From: Pseudochryseolinea flava
GTDB lineage: Bacteria > Bacteroidota > Bacteroidia > Cytophagales > Cyclobacteriaceae
Direction of reading: 5' to 3'
Assembly: GCF_003286915.1 (NCBI RefSeq)
Contig: NZ_QMFY01000004.1
Location: forward strand, 186,001-250,000
DNA length: 64,000 bases
The translations under genes were made by a program, and so were the position numbers. Below, in pieces: positions 16,416 through 25,445 of this stretch. The first letter of the stretch is position 1. The number at the start of each line of letters is the position of its first letter. The notes under the pieces are model-generated. The model did not search any database. It saw only the letters and a program-made list of their open reading frames with translations, and was not told where the DNA came from.

Positions 16416-17023
16416 CAATCTTTCAACTTAATTTTTTCGAGAATGTATCCCATCAGCTTCGCGATCGACTCATCAAGTGACAGCTCATGTGTGGGAATAT
16501 GAATATCTGGTCGCACCGGTGCTTCATAGGGAGAATCTATTCCTGTAAAGTTCTTCACCTCTCCTGCCCGTGCTTTCTTGTATAATCCTTTTACATCGCG
16601 TGCTTCACAAACGGATAGCGGCGCATCGACAAACACTTCGATGTAGTTATGCTCACCTACAATATTTTTTACCTGCGTACGGTCCGATTGGAATGGCGAT
16701 ATGAATGCGGATAAAACAATTACCCCCGCGTCTAACATCAGCTTTGACACCTCACCGATGCGGCGGATGTTTTCGATGCGGCCATCGTCGGTAAACGTCA
16801 GGTCTTTGTTGAGACCGGCGCGAATGTTATCGCCATCGAGCAAATACGTTTTGAATCCTAACGCGTGAAGCTGCGCCTCGAGTTGTACGGCTAGCGTGGA
16901 TTTCCCAGACCCTGACAACCCTGTAAACCAAATGACCGTCGCATGCTGGTTAAGCAACTTCTGACGTTGTGCTTGGCTCACTTTTGTCTTAATCGGGTAT
17001 ATGTTATTGTTGGTGGAACTCAC
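16415..17023 (-). CDS. cysC: Adenylylsulfate kinase CysC
   Basis: The 202-residue protein has Walker [10 protein letters not shown] at residues 35-43, [15 protein letters not shown], the [11 protein letters not shown] loop and [13 protein letters not shown], all family hallmarks. It phosphorylates APS to PAPS. The first codon is GTG. It is the first gene of the sulfate-activation set, and no APS or PAPS reductase or sulfite reductase accompanies it here, which favours PAPS as a sulfate donor rather than assimilation; that is inference, because reductase genes could lie elsewhere. Confidence 0.93.
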   Translation of the reverse strand: MSSTNNNIYPIKTKVSQAQRQKLLNQHATVIWFTGLSGSGKSTLAVQLEAQLHALGFKTYLLDGDNIRAGLNKDLTFTDDGRIENIRRIGEVSKLMLDAGVIVLSAFISPFQSDRTQVKNIVGEHNYIEVFVDAPLSVCEARDVKGLYKKARAGEVKNFTGIDSPYEAPVRPDIHIPTHELSLDESIAKLMGYILEKIKLKD

Positions 17024-17437
17024 GGTAAAAATTAGTCTGCAATGTACGACGGAAGTTCGGTTCGGGCAGGTCGGTTATCTAAAAGCAATCCGTTTTCCTT
17101 GACTAAATCACTAGAAACGCTGCTTTTCAAAAATATAACCACTAAATCCATAGATATTCAGGGTCACAAAGGTATCACGATTGGTACGATCTGCCAAAAG
17201 AATTTGCGTAACACGCTGAAATTTAAAATGATTGAGTACGAACAGTTGTTGGCTCACGAGGCTTCGAGCACCATGCTCTAAGCGGCGTCGCTGGCATCTG
17301 CGAGGAATTCCACTAAACATCTCCGCGCAGCTTGGCGTCACCGCGACGCTGCGGTGAAAATCTGTTCATTTCAAGAAAGTGAACCAAGAAAAACACTACT
17401 GCAAGCGTGTAGCCCGTTGCATGAGCCTCAAGCTTGT
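17024..17437. other. Intergenic region without a recognised gene
   Basis: This 414-base gap separates cysC from kdsA. Two short overlapping open frames exist on opposite strands but neither resembles a known protein or has a credible start. Imperfect inverted repeats are present near 17325-17355 (GCGTCACCGC with GACGCTGCGGTGA) and near 17365-17385 (GTTCATTT with AAAGTGAAC). The cysC promoter should be here, but no clear TAnnTTTG element was located. Confidence 0.4.
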
Positions 17438-18280
17438 TTACCCTTGCAACAGGCTGCTCTTGCCAAGTTCCCAGTGCGCTTTCAGCATTTTTAAAAAGCT
17501 TTCCATCTCGTGAAGGGGAATCATGTTAGGGCCGTCGCTTAGAGCCTTTTCTGGAAATGGATGTGTTTCAATGAAGAAGCCATCAACGCCTGTAGCAGCG
17601 GCAGCACGGGCTAAGAATGGCGCAAACTCACGCTGCCCTCCGGATGAGCCACCTTTACCGCCGGGTTGTTGCACCGAGTGGGTAACATCAAATATTACCG
17701 GTGTATATTGACGCATCACAGGAAGAGAACGCATATCAACCACGAGGGTATGGTAGCCGAAGCTAGCACCGCGCTCTGTTAAGAACACGTTGTTGTTTCC
17801 CTCTCCCCTCACTTTATCGACGGCGTACTTCATATCTTCCGGTGCCATAAATTGGCCCTTCTTAATCTTTACGGCTTTGCCAGTTTTCGCCGCCGCTCTC
17901 AATAAATCCGTTTGACGACATAGGAATGCCGGAATCTGCAGGACATCAACAACGGTCGCTACTTCCGCGCATTGATATGATTCATGCACGTCTGTAACAA
18001 TCGGAACATTCAAATCTTTCTTTACACGTGAGAGAATTTCCAAACCACCTTCGATACCTGTACCACGGTAAGAACCACTAGATGTACGGTTCGCTTTGTC
18101 GAACGATGACTTAAAAACATATTCGATACCCAGTGATGCACAAATCGCTTTCACTTTTGTTCCTGTTTCCATGCAGATGTCATAGCTCTCTGCTGCACAA
18201 GGCCCTGAGAACAACACCATTTTGTCAGCGCCAAGTTTGATCTTATCTGTAACGTTGACTATCTCTTTGAATTTCTCCAT
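17438..18280 (-). CDS. kdsA: 3-deoxy-8-phosphooctulonate (Kdo-8-P) synthase
   Basis: The 280-residue protein shows the KdsA signature GPCAAES near the N-terminus, FKSSFDKANRTS, the VTDVHE strand, and GGKGGSSGGQREFAP followed by FIETHP. It condenses phosphoenolpyruvate with arabinose 5-phosphate to make Kdo-8-P for the LPS inner core. The gene follows kdsC by 61 bases, and that gap holds four 7-base tandem repeats ending 8 bases before the ATG. Length and motifs are normal for the family. Confidence 0.96.
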   Translation of the reverse strand: MEKFKEIVNVTDKIKLGADKMVLFSGPCAAESYDICMETGTKVKAICASLGIEYVFKSSFDKANRTSSGSYRGTGIEGGLEILSRVKKDLNVPIVTDVHESYQCAEVATVVDVLQIPAFLCRQTDLLRAAAKTGKAVKIKKGQFMAPEDMKYAVDKVRGEGNNNVFLTERGASFGYHTLVVDMRSLPVMRQYTPVIFDVTHSVQQPGGKGGSSGGQREFAPFLARAAAATGVDGFFIETHPFPEKALSDGPNMIPLHEMESFLKMLKAHWELGKSSLLQG

Positions 18281-18288
18281 GCTATTTA

Positions 18289-18316
18289 GTTATCTGTTAT
18301 CGGTTACCGGTTATTG
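18289..18316 (-). repeat. Four tandem 7-bp repeats in the kdsA leader
   Basis: The plus strand reads GTTATCT, GTTATCG, GTTACCG, GTTATTG in a row. The units share GTTA and vary at the other three positions. The array lies between the kdsC stop and the kdsA ATG and covers the ribosome-binding zone, like the octamer array before cysN. Confidence 0.75.
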
Positions 18317-18341
18317 GGAGCGACAACCTGTATTAAACGGT

Positions 18342-18881
18342 CTATCCTTCAATAATTTTCTCCATCGCACCACGCGCTGCTAACACCAAATCTGCGACTT
18401 CGCGAAGCACGCCTTTTCCACCTTTTACCGCCGTTACGAGCACTGCTTTTTCTTTGATGTAGTCAAATGTATCAGCAGGGCATGCACTTAGGCCGGCCAA
18501 TTTGAACACGGGCAAATCATTAATATCGTCACCGATGAACGCAATTTCTTTATTCTTCAGTTGATAATGCTTTGCCAGCTTTTCAAAAGCCTGCGCTTTG
18601 TCGACAATTCCTTGATGACAGAAATCAATCTTCAACTCTGCGCAACGCTTTGTGGTGGTGGCGGATTCACGCCCTGAGATGGCGCCAACAATAATTCCCT
18701 CTCGTTTCAGATAGCTGATGATCTGACCGTCTTTAACATTAAAGTTTTTCAGCTCTTTACCAGTCTCATCGTAAATGATTCGCCCATCAGAGAGAACGCC
18801 GTCTATGTCAAAAAAAATCGCTTTGATTGCACCGGCTTTCTTTACCTGGTCTTTTGTATATCGGCTAAGGATCTGTTTCAA
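18342..18881 (-). CDS. kdsC: Kdo-8-phosphate phosphatase KdsC
   Basis: A C0-type HAD phosphatase of 179 residues with motif I DIDGVLSDG, motif II at ISGRES, and motif IV GDDINDLPV. It has no cap domain, as expected for the tetrameric KdsC. It releases phosphate from Kdo-8-P. The only start available before motif I is a TTG at 18881 (an ATT two codons earlier is less likely), so initiation may be weak. It is the first gene of a kdsC-kdsA pair and is divergent from the penicillin acylase gene. Confidence 0.93.
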   Translation of the reverse strand: MKQILSRYTKDQVKKAGAIKAIFFDIDGVLSDGRIIYDETGKELKNFNVKDGQIISYLKREGIIVGAISGRESATTTKRCAELKIDFCHQGIVDKAQAFEKLAKHYQLKNKEIAFIGDDINDLPVFKLAGLSACPADTFDYIKEKAVLVTAVKGGKGVLREVADLVLAARGAMEKIIEG

Positions 18882-18966
18882 TCGAATGTGTTTAGGATAT
18901 TAATCGAAAATATCCCCGAAAATTAGGAAAAGCTTTTTACTTTAATGCACTAAATCTATTGACTGG

Positions 18967-21414
18967 ATGAAAGTTTTCAGATTCCTGGCCTTCACGACCC
19001 TCACGGTAGCATTGATCTATTTACTTGACAATCGTTGGGTCGTTGGCGGCAAACCTATTCCGCCGCTCGGAAAATTTCTCGCCCCATACGAAGGCTTTTG
19101 GCAAAACATGGAGTCACGCGACGGATACCTAGCCGATAAACCGCTTGATATTCCAGGCCTGAAAGATAGCGTTACGATCTTCTACGACAGTTTGATGATT
19201 CCTCACGTGTTCGCACAAAATGACGAAGATCTCTACCTGGCACAAGGTTACGTGACGGCCATGCATCGTCTGTGGCAAATGGAATTTCAAACACATGCTG
19301 CCTCGGGACGCGTCTCGGAAATTATCGGCGCTGGCGACAATGAAGCCATTCTTTCATTCGACAGAATGCAGCGTCGGTCGGGCATGGTGTACGGTGCACA
19401 ACATGCGCTGGATGCCATGCAAACCGATCCGATTTCAAAGATGGTTGTCGATCAATACACCAAGGGAATTAACGCTTATATCGAATCGCTTGACTATGCC
19501 TCGTTGCCCTTCGAATACAAACTCCTTGCTTACAAGCCTGAGTCATGGACAACGCTGAAGTGTGCACTGCTACTTAAGCAAATGGCGCAGACGTTGAACA
19601 TGAGCGACAAAGACATTGAAATGACCAATGCGCTTAAGCTTCTTGGAAAGCAAACGCTGGAAATACTTTACCCCGACATGGAGCCCGTAGGCGACCCGAT
19701 CGTTGACAACGCGGGTGAATGGAAATTCGAACCCGTTAAGATCGATTCGTTCCCGTTGGCGATACCCGAAGAATATATCAAGATCGATAAGATGCCCGGT
19801 GCAGATCCGAACAACGGTAGTAACAACTGGGCTGTGAGTGGAAGTAAAACGGCAACCGGCTCTCCCATTCTTTGTGGCGATCCCCATTTGGATCTTTCGC
19901 TTCCTTCTATCTGGTATGCCATTCAGTTGCACGCGCCGGGTATCAACGTGATGGGTGCGTCACTACCAGGTGCGCCGGGTGTGATCATTGGGTTCAATGA
20001 CTCTATTGCTTGGAGCGTTACCAATGCACAACGTGATCTCGTCGACTGGTTTAAGATTACTTATCAAGATGAAACGCGATCAAAATATTTACTCGACGGT
20101 AAGTATGTAGACACAAAAAAAGTTGTGGAAGAATTTAAGGTAAGGAATCAAAATGTATTCTATGATACAATTGTATATACACATTGGGGACCGATTACGT
20201 ACGACGAAAATTTCAGAGCTGATAGACAAAATCTCAACGACTATGCTTTTCGCTGGATTGCACATGACGGTTCTGATGAAGTCGTTGCGTTTTACAAGCT
20301 CAATCGCGGAAAAAGTCATAACGATTATCTCGATGCCTTAAATCATTTTGGACTACCGGCGCAGAATTTTGTGTTCGCATCCGTATCAGGCGATATCGCG
20401 ATGCGTATACAGGGCAAATATCCTGTGCGCAGACAAAACGAAGGACGCTTTGTTCTCGACGGCAGCAAATCATCGAATGGCTGGAATGCTTTTATTCCCA
20501 ACGAACAAAATGTTCAATACAAAAATCCTGCGCGCGGCTTTGTGAGCTCCGCTAACCAATATCCCGTCGACGCAACCTATCCGTACTATGTTACTGGTAA
20601 AAGTTTCGAGGCATATCGCAACCGGCGAATCAATAAACTACTAACGGACTATAAGAATATCACTGTTCAAGACATGATGAACATGCAACTTGATAACTTT
20701 AACCTGAAGGCGGCGGAAGCATTACCCATCATGTTAAAATCACTTGATACGCTGAACCTGAATGCTGCTGAACAAGTCGCTTGGAAAGCCTTAAAAGATT
20801 GGAATCACTATAACGACAAGGCTTCGATCGGCGCATCCTACTTTGAAGCATGGTGGAATAACTTTATGCCCATGCTTTGGGATGAGATGGACAAGAGTGA
20901 TATATCGCTGCAACGGCCGACGAGTTTCGTCACCATCAAACTACTGCAAGAAAAGCCCGACTTTATCTTCTTCGATCGACAGGGAACACCTGAAAAAGAA
21001 AATGCACAAGATATTATTAGAACGTCATTCTCTCTCGGCGTGAAGTCTATCGAGAAATGGAAAAAAGATCACCCAGCAATGGAGTTAAAGTGGGGACTTT
21101 ACAAAGATAGTTTCATGCGCCATCTGTTGCGCATCGAGCCACTTAACATCCACGTGAACGCTGGCGGAAACAGTGGCATCGTGAACGCCCATTCGAGAAC
21201 CAACGGACCATCGTGGCGCATGGTGGTGTCGTTAGAAAAAACGGGTGTTAAAGCTTGGGGTGTTTATCCGGGAGGGCAATCAGGAAATCCGGGCAGTAAA
21301 CATTATGGTGACATGATCGATTATTGGACTGAAGGAAAACATTTTTCTTTGCGCTACTTACAACAACCTGATCCAAAACTTCAGATACTAAAGCTTAACC
21401 CTACCGGAAAATGA
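18967..21414 (+). CDS. Penicillin acylase family Ntn-hydrolase
   Basis: The 815-residue protein belongs to the penicillin G acylase / acyl-homoserine lactone acylase family. An N-terminal hydrophobic segment (residues about 5-20) serves as signal or membrane anchor. The alpha part ends before the G|SNNWAVSG junction; Ser285 would become the N-terminal nucleophile of the beta chain after self-cleavage. Further conserved parts are GDPHLDLSLPSIWY, GFNDSIAWSVTN and the C-terminal GGNSGIVNAHSRTNGPSWR. It should act in the periplasm or at the envelope on an amide-linked acyl compound; the substrate cannot be told from sequence. The small membrane protein gene downstream overlaps it by 4 bases. Confidence 0.9.
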   Translation: MKVFRFLAFTTLTVALIYLLDNRWVVGGKPIPPLGKFLAPYEGFWQNMESRDGYLADKPLDIPGLKDSVTIFYDSLMIPHVFAQNDEDLYLAQGYVTAMHRLWQMEFQTHAASGRVSEIIGAGDNEAILSFDRMQRRSGMVYGAQHALDAMQTDPISKMVVDQYTKGINAYIESLDYASLPFEYKLLAYKPESWTTLKCALLLKQMAQTLNMSDKDIEMTNALKLLGKQTLEILYPDMEPVGDPIVDNAGEWKFEPVKIDSFPLAIPEEYIKIDKMPGADPNNGSNNWAVSGSKTATGSPILCGDPHLDLSLPSIWYAIQLHAPGINVMGASLPGAPGVIIGFNDSIAWSVTNAQRDLVDWFKITYQDETRSKYLLDGKYVDTKKVVEEFKVRNQNVFYDTIVYTHWGPITYDENFRADRQNLNDYAFRWIAHDGSDEVVAFYKLNRGKSHNDYLDALNHFGLPAQNFVFASVSGDIAMRIQGKYPVRRQNEGRFVLDGSKSSNGWNAFIPNEQNVQYKNPARGFVSSANQYPVDATYPYYVTGKSFEAYRNRRINKLLTDYKNITVQDMMNMQLDNFNLKAAEALPIMLKSLDTLNLNAAEQVAWKALKDWNHYNDKASIGASYFEAWWNNFMPMLWDEMDKSDISLQRPTSFVTIKLLQEKPDFIFFDRQGTPEKENAQDIIRTSFSLGVKSIEKWKKDHPAMELKWGLYKDSFMRHLLRIEPLNIHVNAGGNSGIVNAHSRTNGPSWRMVVSLEKTGVKAWGVYPGGQSGNPGSKHYGDMIDYWTEGKHFSLRYLQQPDPKLQILKLNPTGK

Positions 21415-21755
21415 AATTCATCGCACAGATAATATTGATTGCCATCTTGGCGTATCTCCTTGACCTTTTTTTGCCGTGGTACTCGATTGCTATTGCTGCA
21501 TTTGCAGTGAGTGTGTTCTTTCAATCGCGATCCAATTTTTTTGCCGGATTTTTGGGCGTTGGAATTTTGTGGTTTGCAGCGGTATGGATGATTAACGGAA
21601 GTTCTTCTAGCGGTCTCGCCGCACGCGTTGCCGGAATTCTTACGGTTAACAGCGATGTAGTACTGATGCTGGTTACTGCTTTGATCGGCGCACTCGTTGC
21701 CGGTTGTGCTGCAGTTGCAGGCGCATCACTCAGAAAAGAAAAACGACGCTATTAA
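21411..21755 (+). CDS. Small hypothetical inner-membrane protein
   Basis: This 114-residue protein has three or four hydrophobic helices and a basic C-terminal tail (RKEKRRY), placing it in the inner membrane with that tail probably in the cytoplasm. Its ATG overlaps the stop of the acylase gene (ATGA), so the two are translated together. I do not recognise a named family. A role in placing or assisting the acylase is a guess from coupling only. Confidence 0.72.
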   Translation: MKFIAQIILIAILAYLLDLFLPWYSIAIAAFAVSVFFQSRSNFFAGFLGVGILWFAAVWMINGSSSSGLAARVAGILTVNSDVVLMLVTALIGALVAGCAAVAGASLRKEKRRY

Positions 21756-21792
21756 TCTTACATCATGCGATGTTACAACGTTGATCGCATTT

Positions 21793-21816
21793 TGTCCTTC
21801 GGTAACTCAGGGTGAC
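21793..21816. repeat. Degenerate copy of a common GTCACCCTGAG-type intergenic repeat
   Basis: The reverse complement begins GTCACCCTGAG and ends CCGAAGGACA. This resembles a short imperfect palindrome found in many copies between genes of various bacteria. Only one copy is seen in this window, and the match is from memory of the motif. Confidence 0.4.
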
Positions 21817-21930
21817 GGAAAAATTATGACAATGGTCGTCGGCTAATGCGCTTCGTCTTCATTTTAATTCATTATTTCAAATACAATCATATATAGGTAT
21901 CAGAACCTAGAATTTACTAACTCTTACGCT

Positions 21931-23637
21931 ATGTCATTACCTCTCTACGGCGGACCGTGGGGCCTCAAACAGGCTGCCCATCTCCTCAGAAGAGCAACTT
22001 TTGGTGCCACTAAAGCTCAGATCGACGATTTTGTTGGATTAGGCATGAATGGCGCAATCAATGCACTTTTTCCAGGCGGCACACTCCCTGCACCAGAGCT
22101 TCCGATCGACCCAAAAACAGGAACCGAATGGTTTACCACAGGTGTTACCGACGCCAACAGTGAAAATGCAGACCTTATTGCGTACTTCCACGGATGGTTC
22201 CTCGGGCAGATGGCTACCGACAACCTTGCCTTGAGTGCGCGCGAAAAAACAGTCTGGTTCCTCCATACACATTTCACCGCCATCACTTCGAAGATCAGTA
22301 ATAGCCGTTCTTTGTATTTTCAAAATGAGCTATTCAGGCTGTATGCACGTGATGAATATTCAGCACAAGCGTATATGAATTTCAAAGAGCTCACCGTAAA
22401 AGTGAGTGTCGACAACGCCATGCTCCGTCTGCTCGACGGTGATCTCAATGTAAAAGGCGCGGTGAATGAAAACTACGCAAGAGAACTGCTTGAATTATAT
22501 ACCATCGGTCGCGGCATCGAAGGACTTATCCCCGGTACACCAACTGAGGAAGGCGATTACTTCTATTTCACAGAGCAAGATGTTGAAGCTGCAGCAAGAG
22601 TTCTGTCGGGCTGGACACTCGATGAGGACTTCGTCAATATCGATCCCGACACAAATCTCCCGAGAGGAAAAGTGAGAGGTAACACGCTCAATGCCTCAGC
22701 ACACGACAATGATCCAAAGGTATTTAGCGCGCGCTTTGGTGGTGCTACGATCCAACCCGATCCTACTTTGCTTAACGGCGGAAACCCTACAGAGGAAAGT
22801 GCGCTAGACGAAATTCGGCAGTTGATCGAACTCATTTACAGCAACGATGCCACACTTCGAAATATCTGCTGGAAGATCTATCGCTTCTATGTGTGGGGAC
22901 CTCATAGTAAAGCCACGGACAACATTGAGTGGATCGATACGAATATCATTAGTGGCATGGTGCAAACCATGAAGCAGGAATACAAAATCCTTCCTGTCAT
23001 CAAAGAATTACTTAGCAGCAAGCATTTTTATCGCGAAGACGCTGACCCGGATCCTAATATCATTGAGGACAACAACATTGGTGCGCTCATCAAATCGCCT
23101 TTAGACCTCACACTAGGCACGATGCGTTTCTTCAACATTTCATTGCCTGACATGATAGCCGCTCCTGAGGATTTTTATAGCGTCACCCAAGATATTCTTG
23201 ATTCGTTCGAAGAACAAGGGCTTAAGTTCTACGAACCATATGACGTCGCTGGCTACGAAGCGTATCACCAGTACCCGGTTTACCATCGTTTCTGGATTAC
23301 ACCGAACTACCTGGCCAACCGTTACAATCTCATTCGCACAATGGTAAGCAATCCTGATAGTCCGTTATGGATTGATACTTACAATTTCATTGTCGACAAT
23401 TTTGGAGAAGAGCCCGATGCCGATCTGTTGATCAGTAATATCGCAAGATACATTTACGCTATTGTAGCCGATGATGGATCATCTACACTGACAGAAAAAA
23501 GAGCTGCTTACTTCAAAGCAAAATTCTTAAACGGCATGCCGGAAGATTATTGGATTACGCAACCCGGCGCAGCACGCGAATTTACCGATGCACTCATCAA
23601 CATCATGCTTCAAACCCCAGAATATCAATTGTCATAA
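21931..23637 (+). CDS. DUF1800 family protein
   Basis: The 568-residue product starts directly with the DUF1800 signature AAHLLRRATFGAT, and later shows VWFLHTHFTA, NENYARELLELYTIG and AARVLSGWTLD, all conserved in the family. The biochemical role of DUF1800 proteins is not established. No signal peptide is present; reading the frame back to the previous stop (21865) does not reveal one. It is followed 9 bases later by a DUF1501 gene, the usual partner across Bacteroidota and Planctomycetota, which suggests the two proteins work together. A weak inverted repeat (AGGT/ACCT) lies about 25 bases before the start. Confidence 0.88.
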   Translation: MSLPLYGGPWGLKQAAHLLRRATFGATKAQIDDFVGLGMNGAINALFPGGTLPAPELPIDPKTGTEWFTTGVTDANSENADLIAYFHGWFLGQMATDNLALSAREKTVWFLHTHFTAITSKISNSRSLYFQNELFRLYARDEYSAQAYMNFKELTVKVSVDNAMLRLLDGDLNVKGAVNENYARELLELYTIGRGIEGLIPGTPTEEGDYFYFTEQDVEAAARVLSGWTLDEDFVNIDPDTNLPRGKVRGNTLNASAHDNDPKVFSARFGGATIQPDPTLLNGGNPTEESALDEIRQLIELIYSNDATLRNICWKIYRFYVWGPHSKATDNIEWIDTNIISGMVQTMKQEYKILPVIKELLSSKHFYREDADPDPNIIEDNNIGALIKSPLDLTLGTMRFFNISLPDMIAAPEDFYSVTQDILDSFEEQGLKFYEPYDVAGYEAYHQYPVYHRFWITPNYLANRYNLIRTMVSNPDSPLWIDTYNFIVDNFGEEPDADLLISNIARYIYAIVADDGSSTLTEKRAAYFKAKFLNGMPEDYWITQPGAAREFTDALINIMLQTPEYQLS

Positions 23638-23646
23638 TTTACCGCT

Positions 23647-25434
23647 ATGAAAAAGTCAAGAAGAGATTTCTTAAAGAAGTTGCCATTGGCAATGAGTATT
23701 CCCTTTACGCTGGGCGGTATTCCTTTCAAAGCATTAGGTCAAGGCCTGCTTGCGAAAATTGCTGAAGCAAGTGCTACCGATAAAGTTCTCGTGATCCTGC
23801 AAATGCATGGTGGTAACGACGGATTGAATTGTTTGATTCCTGTTGAACGCTATTCGGATTACTTTTCCGTAAGACAAAATATCGCTATCCCCACACCAAA
23901 CAAAAAGCGTGGATACGTCAATTTAGATAGTACACTTCCTATTGAAACACAAGTTGGGCTCCATCCTGACATGCAAGCGATGAAGCACATGTACGATGCG
24001 GGTAAGATGACTGTCGTACAAGGTGTTTCATACAAACAAAATAATGGTTCGCATTTTCGTGGACGTGACATCAGCTTCATGGGCGGTGGATTCAATGACT
24101 ATTTTGATTCAGGTTGGTTAGGCAGATATCTCAACGAGACCTATGCCCCTTACAAGTATCCTGAAGACTTTTTAAATCCCACGGTTCCTGGCAACCAGAT
24201 GAGAGACCCATTGGCGCTGGAACTTGGTAACGACACGTCGTTGATATTCCACCAAAGTGATTCTATTCCAACATCAATTTCTTTATCCAGTGTTCCAGGG
24301 TTCTATGATCTGATCTCAAAAGATCTTGAAGGATTTGAAGATGAAATCGCGGAGATCCTTGACAACAGAGGTGTACCACCAGTTGGATTGGACGGATCTC
24401 CCTATCAGAAAGAAATGGAATGGATCCTCGGTTTGGAGGACAAATCAAGAGACTACTCAGAGATTTTATATGAGCGCTATGTAGCCGGGAAAGCGTCGAA
24501 CATTGTGTACCCTGAGCTTTATCCTTTCAACGCTCCGCAAGGCAGTCTGCACAATCCGCTTTCACATCAACTAAAGATGGTAGCACGACTTCTTGGTGGT
24601 GGCTGTAAGACAAGAGTGTTCTTGGTTAAAATCGGCGGCTTCGATACCCATGCCGATCAAGTAGAAAAGTATGACAGCACCATGGGTGGACACGCGGCGT
24701 TGATGTATCACATCTCCACGGCGATGAACGCATTCTTAAAAGACTTGAAAGGTCGCGGCCTTGAGAATGAGGTGTTGACGATCACGACTTCTGAATTTGG
24801 TCGTCGTGTCGATTCTAACGGAAGCTATGGAACTGACCATGGTACTGCAGGGCCGTTATTCATATTCGGTGCGGGTGCATCAGGTGGTGTTGTTGGTGAA
24901 GCCTTTAAAACGGCAGACGCCACGGCGCCTTACGGAAACCTTGCCATGCAGGTAGATTATCGAAACGTCTATGCAAACATTCTTAGAACGTGGATGGGCG
25001 TTACCGATGATAAAATAATGAACAAGATCTTCCCTGATAGCAGAGACCCTAACAACGAGCAGAAGGGTATCATGAATCAAGCTTCGGATGGCGGAACTGC
25101 CGACGGAACTAAGTTTGTGGAGATGCCGATCGTCACCACAAGCATCACCGACAAGGAAGGATTCGTTGGAGATCGTTTCTCACTGGAAGATTGCTACCCT
25201 AATCCAGCGGTAACGAAAACGACGATACATTTCAAAATCAACAGCGCGTACGATGTGAACGTTGATCTCTACGATGTGAAAGGCATCAAGGTGAAAGAAA
25301 TGGTAAAGGGTTTCTTTACGCCAGGTACACATAAAGTAGAAGTAGACCTTACAGGAATACCGGCAGGAAATTATATTTACCAACTGAAATCCGGATTTTA
25401 TACGGAAGCCAAGAAATTGGTTATTAAAAAGTAG
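23647..25434 (+). CDS. DUF1501 family protein with Tat-like signal and type A T9SS sorting domain
   Basis: The 595-residue protein begins MKKSRRDFLKK, a good twin-arginine motif (Arg5-Arg6) followed by a hydrophobic stretch and an A-x-G-like cleavage region. The DUF1501 domain (alkaline-phosphatase-like fold) follows, with VILQMHGGNDGLNCLIP, GGFDTHADQ and TTSEFGRRVDSNGSYGTDHG as conserved parts. From about residue 508 there is a type A T9SS sorting domain (CYPNPAV, VDLYDVKGIKV, GNYIYQLKSG, KKLVIKK). The combination means periplasmic entry in folded form followed by outer-membrane passage by T9SS, if both signals work. Its enzymatic role is unknown. It is operonic with the DUF1800 gene and two downstream envelope genes. 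Confidence 0.9.
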   Translation: MKKSRRDFLKKLPLAMSIPFTLGGIPFKALGQGLLAKIAEASATDKVLVILQMHGGNDGLNCLIPVERYSDYFSVRQNIAIPTPNKKRGYVNLDSTLPIETQVGLHPDMQAMKHMYDAGKMTVVQGVSYKQNNGSHFRGRDISFMGGGFNDYFDSGWLGRYLNETYAPYKYPEDFLNPTVPGNQMRDPLALELGNDTSLIFHQSDSIPTSISLSSVPGFYDLISKDLEGFEDEIAEILDNRGVPPVGLDGSPYQKEMEWILGLEDKSRDYSEILYERYVAGKASNIVYPELYPFNAPQGSLHNPLSHQLKMVARLLGGGCKTRVFLVKIGGFDTHADQVEKYDSTMGGHAALMYHISTAMNAFLKDLKGRGLENEVLTITTSEFGRRVDSNGSYGTDHGTAGPLFIFGAGASGGVVGEAFKTADATAPYGNLAMQVDYRNVYANILRTWMGVTDDKIMNKIFPDSRDPNNEQKGIMNQASDGGTADGTKFVEMPIVTTSITDKEGFVGDRFSLEDCYPNPAVTKTTIHFKINSAYDVNVDLYDVKGIKVKEMVKGFFTPGTHKVEVDLTGIPAGNYIYQLKSGFYTEAKKLVIKK

Positions 25435-25445
25435 AACCTCACCCT

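Noticed and set aside
17042-17341. Two overlapping short open frames on opposite strands (79 and 76 residues) between cysC and kdsA
   Set aside because: Neither has a recognisable domain, signal or plausible start context, and they overlap each other; most likely chance frames in a non-coding gap.
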